64,000 nucleotides of DNA, from NCBI RefSeq assembly GCF_029338575.1, contig NZ_CP119992.1, forward strand, positions 1,860,001-1,924,000, written 5' to 3'. This document shows positions 18,990 through 26,764 of this stretch, piece after piece. The notes under the pieces are model-generated. The model saw only the letters and a program-made list of their open reading frames with translations, did not search any database and was not told the DNA's origin. Positions within the stretch are counted from its first letter, which is position 1. Each line of letters starts with the position of its first letter. The DNA is from Halomarina halobia (GTDB lineage Archaea; Halobacteriota; Halobacteria; Halobacteriales; Haloarculaceae). The translations under genes were made by a program, and so were the position numbers.

Positions 18990-19496
18990 ATGAGCACGAA
19001 GACAGTGGGCGCGTTCGAGGCGGCGCTCGATCGCCTCGACGTCGACTGGACGCACGCGACCCGATCCGACTTCGCGTCGACGATCGCCGCGGTCGTCGAG
19101 TCGCCGGCGGTGGGCGTCGAACTCCCCTTCGAGGGCGTCTCGCTCGCCGAGACGCCGGTAGACGTGGATCCGACGCCCGCGCGACTGGAGGGCGCGAGGA
19201 CCGGCGTGACCGCCGCGCGGATGGGCATCGCCGACTACGGGAGCGTCGTCCTCGAGTCGACGCCCGAGGGGGGCGAACCGGTGGGCCTCTACGCGGAGCG
19301 ACACGTCGCCGTCCTGCGGCGGGAGGACGTGGTGCCCGGGATGCGCGAGGCGTTCGCCCGCTTCGGCCCCTGGCTCCGCGAGGGGCGCGACAGCGCCGTG
19401 ATCGCCACCGGCCCGAGCGCCACCGCCGACATGGGCGGGCTCGTGAAGGGCGCGCACGGCCCCAAGGAGGTCCACGTGGTGATCCTCGATGAGTGA
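18990..19496 (+). CDS. lutC: LUD-domain protein LutC
   Basis: A 168-residue LutC/YkgG-type protein, the small subunit of the LutABC L-lactate oxidation complex. Landmarks are TAARMGIADYGSVVLES and the C-terminal IATGPSATADMGGLVKGAHGPKEVHVVILD, whose GPSXTADI-like and GXHGP motifs are conserved in the family. Start at 18990 (ATG AGC ACG) gives the usual length. It overlaps the next gene by 8 nt, so translation is coupled to the LutB-LutA fusion. Confidence 0.9.
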   Translation: MSTKTVGAFEAALDRLDVDWTHATRSDFASTIAAVVESPAVGVELPFEGVSLAETPVDVDPTPARLEGARTGVTAARMGIADYGSVVLESTPEGGEPVGLYAERHVAVLRREDVVPGMREAFARFGPWLREGRDSAVIATGPSATADMGGLVKGAHGPKEVHVVILDE

Positions 19497-21687
19497 GGGC
19501 CGTTCCCGGGAGGCGAAGGCCGCCCGGATCCGCGAGCTGATGGCGACCGAGGGGGAGAGCGTGGAGCGCGGCACCGTCGGCTTCAACGAGGGGCGGTACG
19601 CCGCCGTGGCGGACCTGGAGGACTACGAGGCGCTGAAGGAGGAGGCCCGCGCGATCAAGGAGGACGCCATCGAGCGCCTGCCCGACCTGATCGACGAGTT
19701 GCGCGGAACCGTCGAGGGCAACGGCGGGACGCTCTACGTCGCAGAGGACGCGGAGGACGCCAACGACTACGTCCGACGGGTGTGCGCGGAGCGCGACGCC
19801 CGCCGCGTCGTGAAGTCCAAGTCGATGACGACCGAGGAGATCGAGGTCAACGACGCGCTCGCGGCCGACGGCGTCGAGGTGGTCGAGACGGACCTCGGCG
19901 AGTGGGTGCTCCAGGTCGCAGACGAGTCGCCATCGCACATCATCGCGCCCGCGATCCACAAGTCCCGCGAGGCCATCGCGGAGCTGTTCAACGCCCGCTT
20001 CGAGCCGGACGAGCCGCTCGAGACCGCCGAGGAGCTCACCGCGTTCGCGCGCGAGCGGCTGGGCGAACTGCTCCGCGACGCCGACGTGGGGATGACCGGC
20101 GCGAACTTCGTCACCGCCGACACGGGCACCGTCGCGCTCGTGACGAGCGAGGGCAATGCCCGCAAGTGCGTCGCGGCGACCGACGTGCACGTGGCCGTCA
20201 CGGGCGTCGAGAAGGTGCTCCCGCGCGTCGAGGACCTCGCGCCGTTCGTCGAGCTGATCGGCCGCTCGGGGACCGGACAGGACATCACCTCCTACGTCTC
20301 GCTGTTCACGCCGCCCGTGAAGTCGCCCACCCTCGACTTCGACGACGACCGGACGGCCCTCTCCGAACGCGATTCGGACCGCGAGTTCCACCTCGTGCTG
20401 ATCGACAACGGCCGCCTCGCGATGCGCGAGGACGCCCAACTGCGCGAGACGCTCTACTGCATCCGGTGCTCGGCGTGCTCGAACGTCTGCGCGAACTTCC
20501 AGCACGTCGGCGGCCACGCCTTCGGCGGCGAGACCTACTCCGGCGGCATCGCCACCGGCTGGGAGGCGGGCATCGAGGGACTGGACGTCGCCGCGGAGTT
20601 CAACGACCTCTGCACGGGCTGCTCGCGCTGCGCACCCGCCTGCCCCGTGAAGATCGACATTCCGTGGATCAACACCGTCGTCCGCGACCGGATCAACCGG
20701 GGCGAGGAGGGGCGGTTCGACTTCCTCGTGGAGGGGCTGACCCCGGACGAGGAGCCCGGCGGGATGGACCTCCAGAAGCGCTTCTTCGGCAACTTCGAGA
20801 CGCTCGCGAGGGTTGGAAGCGCCACCGCGCCCGTCTCGAACCGGGTGGCGGGGACGCGGACCGCCCGCGCGCTCATGGAGCGGTTCCTGGGGATCGACGC
20901 CCGCCGCGAGCTACCGTCGTTCCGCCGCGAGACGCTCGTCGACTGGTTCGAGGCGCGCGAGGTGCGCGTGGAGGACCCCGTCCGCGAGGCGGTGCTCTAC
21001 CCCGACGTCTACACGAACCACGTGCAGGTCGAGCGCGGCAAGGCGGCCGTCCGCGCGCTGGAGCGGCTGGGCGTCCGGGTGCGCGTGCCGCCCCTCCGGT
21101 CGAGCGGGCGCGCGCCGCTCTCCCAGGGGATGGTCGCCACCGCCGAGGAGCACGCCCGCGACGCGTACGCCGGACTCGCCGACCACCTCGACGCGGGACG
21201 CGACGTGGTCGTGATCGAGCCGAGCGACCTCGCGATGTTCGAGCGGGAGTACGAGAGGTTCCTCGACCCGGCCGCCTTCGAGCGCCTCGCGGACAACAGC
21301 TACGAGGTGCTCGAGTACGTCTACGGGCTGCTCCACGACGGCGCGGACCCGGAGGCCCTGCGGGCGGGCGACGGCGAGCGCGTCGCCTACCACAGCCACT
21401 GCCAGCAGCGCACGCTCGGGCTGGAGGCCTACACCGAGGCCGTCCTCTCGGAACTCGGCTACGACGTGGCCACCTCGAACGTCGAGTGCTGCGGCATGGC
21501 CGGGAGCTTCGGCTACAAGTCCGAGTACTACGAGCTGAGTATGGACGTGGGCGGGACGCTCCGCGAGCAGTTCACGACCGACGAGACGCGCGACCGCGCC
21601 GTCGTCGCGAGCGGCACGTCCTGCCTCGAACAGCTCGACGCGCTGCTCGCGCGCCCGACGCGCCACCCCGTCGAGTTGCTGGTCTGA
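19489..21687 (+). CDS. lutB: LutB-LutA fusion, iron-sulfur lactate oxidation protein
   Basis: A 732-residue protein. The N-terminal part (about 1-320) is a LutB-type LUD domain (VKSKSMTTEEIEVNDALAA, MTGANFVTADTGTVALVTSEG). It is followed by two [4Fe-4S] Cys motifs, CIRCSACSNVCANF and CTGCSRCAPACPVKI (about 325-390). Residues about 470-732 are a GlpC/LutA-like CCG domain with YHSHCQQRT and VECCGMAGSFGYKSEYY. LutA and LutB, separate genes in Bacillus, are thus fused, and with LutC they would oxidise L-lactate to pyruvate. The CCG part is clearly related to the C-terminus of the divergent 1031-residue oxidase. Confidence 0.88.
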   Translation: MSEGRSREAKAARIRELMATEGESVERGTVGFNEGRYAAVADLEDYEALKEEARAIKEDAIERLPDLIDELRGTVEGNGGTLYVAEDAEDANDYVRRVCAERDARRVVKSKSMTTEEIEVNDALAADGVEVVETDLGEWVLQVADESPSHIIAPAIHKSREAIAELFNARFEPDEPLETAEELTAFARERLGELLRDADVGMTGANFVTADTGTVALVTSEGNARKCVAATDVHVAVTGVEKVLPRVEDLAPFVELIGRSGTGQDITSYVSLFTPPVKSPTLDFDDDRTALSERDSDREFHLVLIDNGRLAMREDAQLRETLYCIRCSACSNVCANFQHVGGHAFGGETYSGGIATGWEAGIEGLDVAAEFNDLCTGCSRCAPACPVKIDIPWINTVVRDRINRGEEGRFDFLVEGLTPDEEPGGMDLQKRFFGNFETLARVGSATAPVSNRVAGTRTARALMERFLGIDARRELPSFRRETLVDWFEAREVRVEDPVREAVLYPDVYTNHVQVERGKAAVRALERLGVRVRVPPLRSSGRAPLSQGMVATAEEHARDAYAGLADHLDAGRDVVVIEPSDLAMFEREYERFLDPAAFERLADNSYEVLEYVYGLLHDGADPEALRAGDGERVAYHSHCQQRTLGLEAYTEAVLSELGYDVATSNVECCGMAGSFGYKSEYYELSMDVGGTLREQFTTDETRDRAVVASGTSCLEQLDALLARPTRHPVELLV

Positions 21688-21711
21688 ATCACGTGTACCC
21701 GTCGATCGGCG

Positions 21712-21731
21712 GCGTCACCAAGCGTCACCAA
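21712..21731. repeat. tandem 10-nt repeat upstream of vapB
   Basis: GCGTCACCAA occurs twice head to tail at 21712-21721 and 21722-21731, about 50 nt upstream of the antitoxin start and just before an AT-rich stretch that contains the likely promoter. It could be a binding site for the antitoxin, but it is short. Confidence 0.4.
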
Positions 21732-21777
21732 GATTCATATCGCATGGATCTCGTATAGTCATGTAACGTCCGAATCC

Positions 21778-22050
21778 ATGTCCAAGACGAAGGGGACGAA
21801 GACCGTCCAGACGCGACTCACGAAGGGCGAGTACGAGACGTTCAAACGTCTCGCCGAGCGCGAGGGTCTATCGATCAAGGACGCGCTCCGCGAGGCGGCC
21901 GAGGACTTCATCGAGGGGCGCACGCGCGTCGATCCCGACGATCCGATGTTCACGTTCCACGAACGGACGAAGGAGACGTTCCCCGACGACGCCGAGGCGA
22001 CGGACGCGGCGGAGATGGACGACGATCTCTACGGCGACGATCCGCGATGA
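21778..22050 (+). CDS. vapB: putative VapB-like antitoxin
   Basis: A 90-residue protein with an N-terminal ribbon-helix-helix-like region (VQTRLTKGEYETFKRLAERE, then GLSIKDALREAAEDFI) and an acidic C-terminus (DAAEMDDDLYGDDPR) typical of antitoxin tails that wrap the toxin. It overlaps the downstream PIN-domain gene by 4 nt (ATGA). In such pairs the antitoxin represses its own promoter. Assignment rests on fold pattern and pairing. Confidence 0.8.
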   Translation: MSKTKGTKTVQTRLTKGEYETFKRLAEREGLSIKDALREAAEDFIEGRTRVDPDDPMFTFHERTKETFPDDAEATDAAEMDDDLYGDDPR

Positions 22051-22544
22051 ACGATCCGGCGAGCGCGATCAGTGACGGAGGGCGTTTCCAGCCCTCCGAA
22101 GTCGGGACCCAGCCCGTCGAGATCGATTCGAGCGCGCTCTACGCGTACTTCAACCGCAACGACCAGTGTCACGCGGACGTGATAGAGTTCTTCGAGGCGA
22201 TCCGCCACCGGCAGACGCCGTTTCGCCCGCTCTACGTCACCGACTACGCCCTCGACGAGACGCTCACGCGACTGTCGAAGCGCGTCTCCGCCGAGATCGC
22301 CGCGGCCGCGCTCGAAACAGTGTTCGAGAGCACGCTGCTCACAGTCGAGCACATCGAGACGGGGACGTTCGAACTGGCGTGCGACTGGTTCGGGCGGTAC
22401 ACCGACTCGGGGGTCGGGTCGTTCACCGACTTCGTCATCGCCGCCCACGCGGAAGGGAGCGGAGCGTCGCACGTCCTCACCTACGACAACGACTTCGACG
22501 TGTTCGATCTGACGCGACTCCCGCACTACCGACTCGAAGCGTGA
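22047..22544 (+). CDS. vapC: PIN-domain toxin (VapC type)
   Basis: A 165-residue PIN-domain ribonuclease. Acidic residues fit the active site: D in VEIDSSALYAYFNRND (about residue 28), the conserved ALDETLTRL, SFTDFVIAAHAEG, and D in LTYDNDFDVFD near the C-terminus. The first 20 residues (MNDPASAISDGGRFQPSEVG) are an atypical extension before the PIN strand. Translation is coupled to the antitoxin by the ATGA overlap. Confidence 0.85.
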   Translation: MNDPASAISDGGRFQPSEVGTQPVEIDSSALYAYFNRNDQCHADVIEFFEAIRHRQTPFRPLYVTDYALDETLTRLSKRVSAEIAAAALETVFESTLLTVEHIETGTFELACDWFGRYTDSGVGSFTDFVIAAHAEGSGASHVLTYDNDFDVFDLTRLPHYRLEA

Positions 22545-22614
22545 TCTGCTCGCACCGTCGGTCGCTCTCTCAGGCGCGGGAGTTTTACGCCCCGAACGCC
22601 TTCCTCCGTCAAGC

Positions 22615-23067
22615 GTGGCCATCACGGACAAGATCTACCTGAAGAATCACCGGCAGATCAGCTCGCAGCTGGAGACGAACATCCCCAAGAGCGCGTTCTC
22701 CGGGGCGACCCTCGACATCCTCTTTCAGGGCGAGGGGCTCGCGAAGCTCGACGACGCGACGCGGGAGCGCGTGCTCGACTTCGCGGAGGACTTCCTCGAC
22801 TGCGACTGCGAGTCGAACCCCCACTGCGGCCACCCCGAGGAGAAGTTCGTCCGGTACCTGCTGGAGTTGCGCGAGCAGGGGCTCGGGCCGGACGCCATCG
22901 TGGACGTGATGGGCGACGACTACGTCCTCTACGCCTACCCCGGCGACGTGCTCTCCTTCCTCGACGACGCGGTGCGGACGCTGGAGGCGGTCGAGGAACT
23001 GGCGGACGTCGAGGGACACGAGTCGGTGGCGACCGAAGCGCGCGAGCGGAGGCGACGGCTGTCCTGA
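22615..23067 (+). CDS. conserved haloarchaeal protein (DUF5814-like)
   Basis: A 150-residue cytoplasmic protein starting GTG (M-A-I-T-D-K-I-Y-L-K-N-H-R-Q). It has a Cys/His cluster CDCESNPHCGHPEEKF that could bind zinc, followed by helical segments (LGPDAIVDVMGDDYVLYAYP). From memory this resembles the haloarchaeal DUF5814 region also found next to Ski2-like helicases. I cannot verify that here. A TTTTAC box near 22582-22587 lies about 30 nt upstream of the GTG, supporting a leaderless start. Confidence 0.75.
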   Translation: MAITDKIYLKNHRQISSQLETNIPKSAFSGATLDILFQGEGLAKLDDATRERVLDFAEDFLDCDCESNPHCGHPEEKFVRYLLELREQGLGPDAIVDVMGDDYVLYAYPGDVLSFLDDAVRTLEAVEELADVEGHESVATEARERRRRLS

Positions 23068-23478
23068 CTACCCGAGTCGGAACGGCTCGTCCGCCCCGGT
23101 CTCGTCGTCGAGATCTTCGAGGAGGATGACCTCCTCCTCGTCGTACTGCTCTAGCTCCTGGGTGAGCTGTGTGACGTAGCGCTTGTACTCGTCGAGTTGC
23201 TCGCGGAGGTGGTCGGTTTCGAGTTCGAGGCGCTCGTGCTCGCGGATGAAGCTCTTCGGTACCTCGACCTTCGGCGGGAACTCGGTGGAACTGGACGTGT
23301 CGTCGCTGATCTCGTGCTCCGGGACGACGCGTACCTGGCCGTCGTGGGCAACGAGCTGGTCCACGTAGTCGCGGAACACCGCCGACAGCGAGATGTCGCG
23401 CTCCTCCGCGATGTCCCGCAGGCTCTCGAACGCGTCCTCGTTGACGCGAAACGAGATCGTCTTGTTCTTGTTGCCCAT
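23068..23478 (-). CDS. ribbon-helix-helix transcriptional regulator with coiled coil
   Basis: A 136-residue protein. Residues about 5-45 form a ribbon-helix-helix DNA-binding domain (KTISFRVNEDAFESLRDIAE, then ERDISLSAVFRDYV). Residues about 75-115 form a predicted coiled coil (REHERLELETDHLREQLDEY), and the end is acidic. No toxin partner is adjacent, so it is more likely a stand-alone regulator. Its stop codon directly abuts that of the gene at 22615-23067 (tail to tail with no gap). Confidence 0.82.
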   Translation of the reverse strand: MGNKNKTISFRVNEDAFESLRDIAEERDISLSAVFRDYVDQLVAHDGQVRVVPEHEISDDTSSSTEFPPKVEVPKSFIREHERLELETDHLREQLDEYKRYVTQLTQELEQYDEEEVILLEDLDDETGADEPFRLG

Positions 23479-23749
23479 GCGATGGCGACACTAACGGGTC
23501 CGTCTACTTAACGGTTCGTCAGACGTGGCGGTAGACTGCCGTCCTACGTAGTGATAGAGAACCGACCGCGACCGACAGGAGACGAGGACTAATCCCGTCC
23601 TGTGGAGGAGGCTCGATCACAGTTACCCCCGTCACAGTACTCCCCGCCTCTGAGGCCTCGGTCTAGCCGGGATACCTTCTCCGCCCGACGTGTCCCTTCT
23701 TACCTGGAGAGCCATCGAATCCCTGAAAACGCCTGTGGCGGTTCCTGAT

Positions 23750-23980
23750 CTACCCCCGGAGGCCACGGTCGATCGAGCACTTTCCACAGTAGTCCTTTCC
23801 GTCCTCCTCACGCCATCGCATCCAGTCGGAGGGATGGTAGGGCCGGTCACAGTCGTCGCACGTTCTTCGGTCGGACGCGCTTCGGAGGTCGATGACGAAG
23901 GGATCCTCGTCGTCTGGCGTCAGGGACTCTAACGACTCCTCTGGCTTAGCACCCCTCCTCGCAAAGACTCTCGGATGCCC
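23750..23980 (-). pseudogene. start-less zinc-ribbon coding remnant
   Basis: An open minus-strand frame of 76 codons ends in a protein-like sequence with two Cys pairs: RRTCDDCDRPYHPSDWMRWR and then DYCGKCSIDRGLRG. The spacing is that of a small zinc ribbon. Composition is normal for haloarchaea (ESLTPDDEDPFVIDLRSASD). No ATG or GTG occurs before the first Cys pair, and an in-frame stop bounds the frame at 23981-23983. I therefore read it as the 3' part of a broken gene. A non-standard start is the alternative. Confidence 0.5.
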
Positions 23981-24025
23981 TCAGATCGAGCGTGAGAACC
24001 GTGATAGAGAGAGAGACGGAAGGGA

Positions 24026-24184
24026 TCACTCTATCCTCCGGTAGAGTTCGCCCTTCAGCACGAGGTCACCGTCCTCAGTGAGGTGGGTGTCCTCGGAGGA
24101 CAGCTCACCCTTCATGAAACCGTAGGGGACGCCCTGCCCCGTCGTTCTCTCCCCATCGGCCGACTCCCATACGCGCATGTTCAC
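24026..24184 (-). CDS. possible small protein, 52 residues, unknown
   Basis: From GTG 24184 (or ATG 24178) the frame reads MRVWESADGERTTGQGVPYG, then FMKGELSSEDTHLTEDGDLV and a short end YRRIE. TTTGAAAT lies about 20-24 nt upstream of the GTG and could serve as box A. The frame is continuous with the regulator fragment at 24240-24352, but that join looks accidental. I do not recognise the protein. It lies inside a decayed segment, so it may not be functional. Confidence 0.35.
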   Translation of the reverse strand: MNMRVWESADGERTTGQGVPYGFMKGELSSEDTHLTEDGDLVLKGELYRRIE

Positions 24185-24239
24185 GGGATACTCTCGCCGA
24201 ATTTCAAACCCCGGAATCGGGCAATATAGAGGCCCATTC

Positions 24240-24352
24240 GACGCGCCCGAAGGACCCCCGGCGGTGTGCCGCTCGACGCCCACCGCTTCCGCGACGGCCT
24301 CGGCCGGAGTTTCCCGTGGGATAGCGTAGCCCCCGCTCTCACTTAAACCCAC
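24240..24352 (-). pseudogene. fragment of a bacterio-opsin-activator-type HTH domain
   Basis: The frame encodes GYAIPRETPAEAVAEAVGVE followed by RHTAG, matching YYAIPRETSTAAIAAAVGVE and RRTAEEHLRRAENKL at the C-terminus of the intact regulator at 26765-27412. DNA is also similar (GCCGCTCGACGCCCACCGC is shared exactly). The match stops after about 28 residues. In another frame the next bases read VLRARRMGL, resembling HLRRAENKL, which suggests a frameshift. The N-terminal 150 residues are absent. Confidence 0.7.
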
Positions 24353-24402
24353 CAGCGCACGGCGGTGTCGGACCCACTATCACGGTTCCTCACAATACGG
24401 AC

Positions 24403-25851
24403 ATGGCTACCGAAGCGCAAGATCCGGTTCGGACGGTCGAGACCGAACCCGCCGCGCGGAGCATCGACGACGTGGACCTGAACGAGTCGAACCCCCGGGC
24501 GGTCGCGAAGTTCGTCGCGGCGTTCGCCATCGGCGCGGTCTTCTTCCTCGTGCCGGTCCCCCGGAACGGCGAGTTGACGGTTCCGTTCGACGTCGCCGTG
24601 GACGGGATCACGACGGCGTTCCCGGACGCGGTGGGGGCGTACTGCCTCGCGATCGTTCTCGCCGGGGGCGCGCTGACCACCCTGGCGGAACTCGACGCCC
24701 GGGACGTGATCTCGCTCGGCTATGACCTCTCGTACTTCGAGACCTCGACCGCCTTCTGGGCACTGCGCGTCGGGGGCGCGCTCGTCGCCCCCGTCCTGTT
24801 TCTGCACCTCGAATCGCTCGCCGGCTACGACCTCGGCTGGCTGTGGGCCCCGGGCGTCGGCGAGTTCATGTGGGGGACGCTGATCTACAGCGTCGGCGTC
24901 ATCATCCCGCTCGGGGCGATCTTCATCACGATCTTCGTCGAACTCGGGGGGCTGGAGTTCGTCGGGACGCTCTCGCGCCCGGTGATGAAGCCGCTGTTTC
25001 GCCTGCCCGGACGGGCCGCCCTCGACAGCCTCGCCTCGTGGGTCGGCTCCTACTCGGTGGGGCTGTACGTCACCCGCAACGTCTTCGATCGCGGGGGCTA
25101 CGACAAGCGCGACGTGTTCACCATCGCCACGTGCTTCTCGACGGTGAGCATCGGCTTCGTCGGCGTGGTCGCCGCGACGGTGGAGATGCTCGACCTCTTC
25201 CCGGTTATCTTCCTCGCGTACTTCGTCTGCGTGGCCGTCTGCGCGGCGATCCTCGTCCGCGTCCCGCCGATCAGCACCGTTCCTGAAGTGTACGTCGCCG
25301 AACCCGACCCCGAGGTGCCGTTTCACGGGTCCGGGGGCGACTACGTCCGGTTCGCGCTCAGCGAGGCCGTCGGCAAGGCCGAGCGGGGCGAGACGTTCCT
25401 CGAGGCCGCCCGCCGCGGCTTCGTCGACGGTCTGCGCCTGACGAGCCTCATCCTCGGCACCATCCTCCTCGTGGGGCTCGCCGCCGTCGCGCTCTCCGCG
25501 TACACCCCCACGTTCGAGATCCTGGGCGCGCCGCTCGTTCCGGTGATCGACCTGCTCGGCATCCCGGACCCCGAGGTCGTCGCGCCCGCCACCATCGTCG
25601 GCATCACGGAGATGTACGTGCCCGTCCTGCTCGTCGCGGAGGCCGCGCCGATGGCCCGCTTCTTCGTCGCCGTCCTCGCCGTCTCGCAGCTCATCTTCTT
25701 CTCCAGCGTCGGCCCGATGACCATGGACATGTTCTCCGACGTGCCGATCCGCCTCCGCGACCTCGTGGCGCTGTTCGTCATGCGGACGATCATCCTCGTC
25801 CCGCTCGTCGCGGCGATGACCCACCTCGTCGCCGCGCTGGGGTTGCTGTGA
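24403..25851 (+). CDS. YjiH-family (nucleoside-recognition Gate domain) membrane protein
   Basis: A 482-residue polytopic membrane protein with about ten hydrophobic segments. Typical stretches are LRVGGALVAPVLFLHLE, SYSVGLYVTRNVFDRGGYDK, TIATCFSTVSIGFVGVVAAT and PATIVGITEMYVPVLLVAEA, resembling the YjiH/Gate (nucleoside recognition) family. Transport function is presumed but the substrate is unproven. Its position 1 kb upstream of the hut regulator and hutUGIH makes uptake of histidine or urocanate a reasonable guess. The toxin-antitoxin pair at 25939-26720 separates them. Confidence 0.8.
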   Translation: MATEAQDPVRTVETEPAARSIDDVDLNESNPRAVAKFVAAFAIGAVFFLVPVPRNGELTVPFDVAVDGITTAFPDAVGAYCLAIVLAGGALTTLAELDARDVISLGYDLSYFETSTAFWALRVGGALVAPVLFLHLESLAGYDLGWLWAPGVGEFMWGTLIYSVGVIIPLGAIFITIFVELGGLEFVGTLSRPVMKPLFRLPGRAALDSLASWVGSYSVGLYVTRNVFDRGGYDKRDVFTIATCFSTVSIGFVGVVAATVEMLDLFPVIFLAYFVCVAVCAAILVRVPPISTVPEVYVAEPDPEVPFHGSGGDYVRFALSEAVGKAERGETFLEAARRGFVDGLRLTSLILGTILLVGLAAVALSAYTPTFEILGAPLVPVIDLLGIPDPEVVAPATIVGITEMYVPVLLVAEAAPMARFFVAVLAVSQLIFFSSVGPMTMDMFSDVPIRLRDLVALFVMRTIILVPLVAAMTHLVAALGLL

Positions 25852-25913
25852 GGCGAGCTGTGTCGACGTTTTCGGTCGTCCGGAAGTGACGCGCGTCCGT
25901 TACAATCATATCG

Positions 25914-25938
25914 TATCGTAACGTACCCTATCGTAACG
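25914..25938. promoter_or_regulatory. two direct repeats TATCGTAACG, likely antitoxin operator
   Basis: TATCGTAACG occurs at 25914-25923 and 25929-25938, spaced 15 nt start to start, the second ending at the ATG of the UPF0175-type gene. An inverted CGTTAC lies at 25897-25902. The TATA element probably falls within this AT-rich stretch. Repeats overlapping the promoter and start suit autorepression by the antitoxin. Confidence 0.5.
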
Positions 25939-26232
25939 ATGAAAACGGTCACGACGCGCATCCCGGAAGACGACGAGGAGGCGCTCGGAGAACTGGAGCG
26001 GGAGATGAGCGCGGATCGGTCGGAGGTGCTTCGTCGCCTCATCCGGCAGGGGTTGAAGGAGTGGCGAACCGAGCGAGCGCTCGAGCGACTCGGAGAGCAC
26101 GAGATAACGCTGCGTCGAGCCGCGGAACTCGCGGGGACGAGTTACGTCGAGATGCTCTCACTCGCCGCGGAGGAGGGTATCACCATCGGGTACACGACCG
26201 ACGATCTCGAGCGCGATCTCGAGCGGATCTGA
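25939..26232 (+). CDS. UPF0175-type antitoxin
   Basis: A 97-residue protein with a ribbon-helix-helix-like N-terminus (KTVTTRIPEDDEEALGELER, then SADRSEVLRRLIRQGL) and the UPF0175 C-terminal pattern: ITLRRAAELAGTSYVEMLSL, then AEEGITIGYTTDDLERDLER. It overlaps the PIN gene by 1 nt (TGATG), indicating coupled translation. UPF0175 proteins commonly pair with DUF3368/PIN toxins in archaea. Confidence 0.85.
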   Translation: MKTVTTRIPEDDEEALGELEREMSADRSEVLRRLIRQGLKEWRTERALERLGEHEITLRRAAELAGTSYVEMLSLAAEEGITIGYTTDDLERDLERI

Positions 26233-26720
26233 TGGTCGTCGTCGATTCGTCCGCGCTGATTCCGCTAGCGTGGGTCGGACGACTCGACCTCGTCACCGAC
26301 GCGTTCGACGACCTCCGAACGACCGAGATGGTACGGGAAGAGGTGCTCGTCACGGGAAAACCGGGAACGATCGCCCTCGAATCGTTTCTCGAAGACGTGA
26401 GCGTGGAGGAAACACCGCCCGACGCCGAACGAGTGGCCGAGGTAGAGGGGATCGCAGCGGCGGATGCATCGGTTATCCTGCTGGCGGACACCCCGAATGA
26501 AGTCCTTCTCGCTAACGACAAGGGACTGATCGAAGTCGCTCGAATTCACGGCGTGGAGTGCTGGTGGGTGACGACGCTGTTACTGAAGTGCGCGAAGGAC
26601 GGAGACGTGACGTCCGACGAGGCGACCGACGTCCTGTACGATCTCGTCGACGAGGGAATGAACCTCCACCCCAGAGTGTACGTCCGCGTCCAGAGGAGGC
26701 TCCAGGAATTCGGTGACTGA
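26232..26720 (+). CDS. PIN-domain toxin (DUF3368-like)
   Basis: A 162-residue PIN-like ribonuclease candidate. VVVDSSALIPLAWVGRLDLV supplies the first Asp, VREEVLVTGKPG the second acidic site, and AADASVILLAD followed by VLLANDKGLIEVARIHGVE the remaining acidic residues. This pattern matches the DUF3368 branch that pairs with UPF0175 antitoxins. It starts at the ATG overlapping the antitoxin stop and is convergent with the hut regulator gene, 44 nt away. Confidence 0.83.
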   Translation: MVVVDSSALIPLAWVGRLDLVTDAFDDLRTTEMVREEVLVTGKPGTIALESFLEDVSVEETPPDAERVAEVEGIAAADASVILLADTPNEVLLANDKGLIEVARIHGVECWWVTTLLLKCAKDGDVTSDEATDVLYDLVDEGMNLHPRVYVRVQRRLQEFGD

Positions 26721-26764
26721 CGGTCAGCGTTCGAACTGGACCCGGAGGAAGGGAGCGAGCGCCG

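Noticed and set aside
23479..24402. Possible CRISPR array or IS element in the gene-poor segment
   Set aside because: No regularly spaced repeats, terminal inverted repeats or transposase-like sequence. Only fragments of coding sequence are visible.
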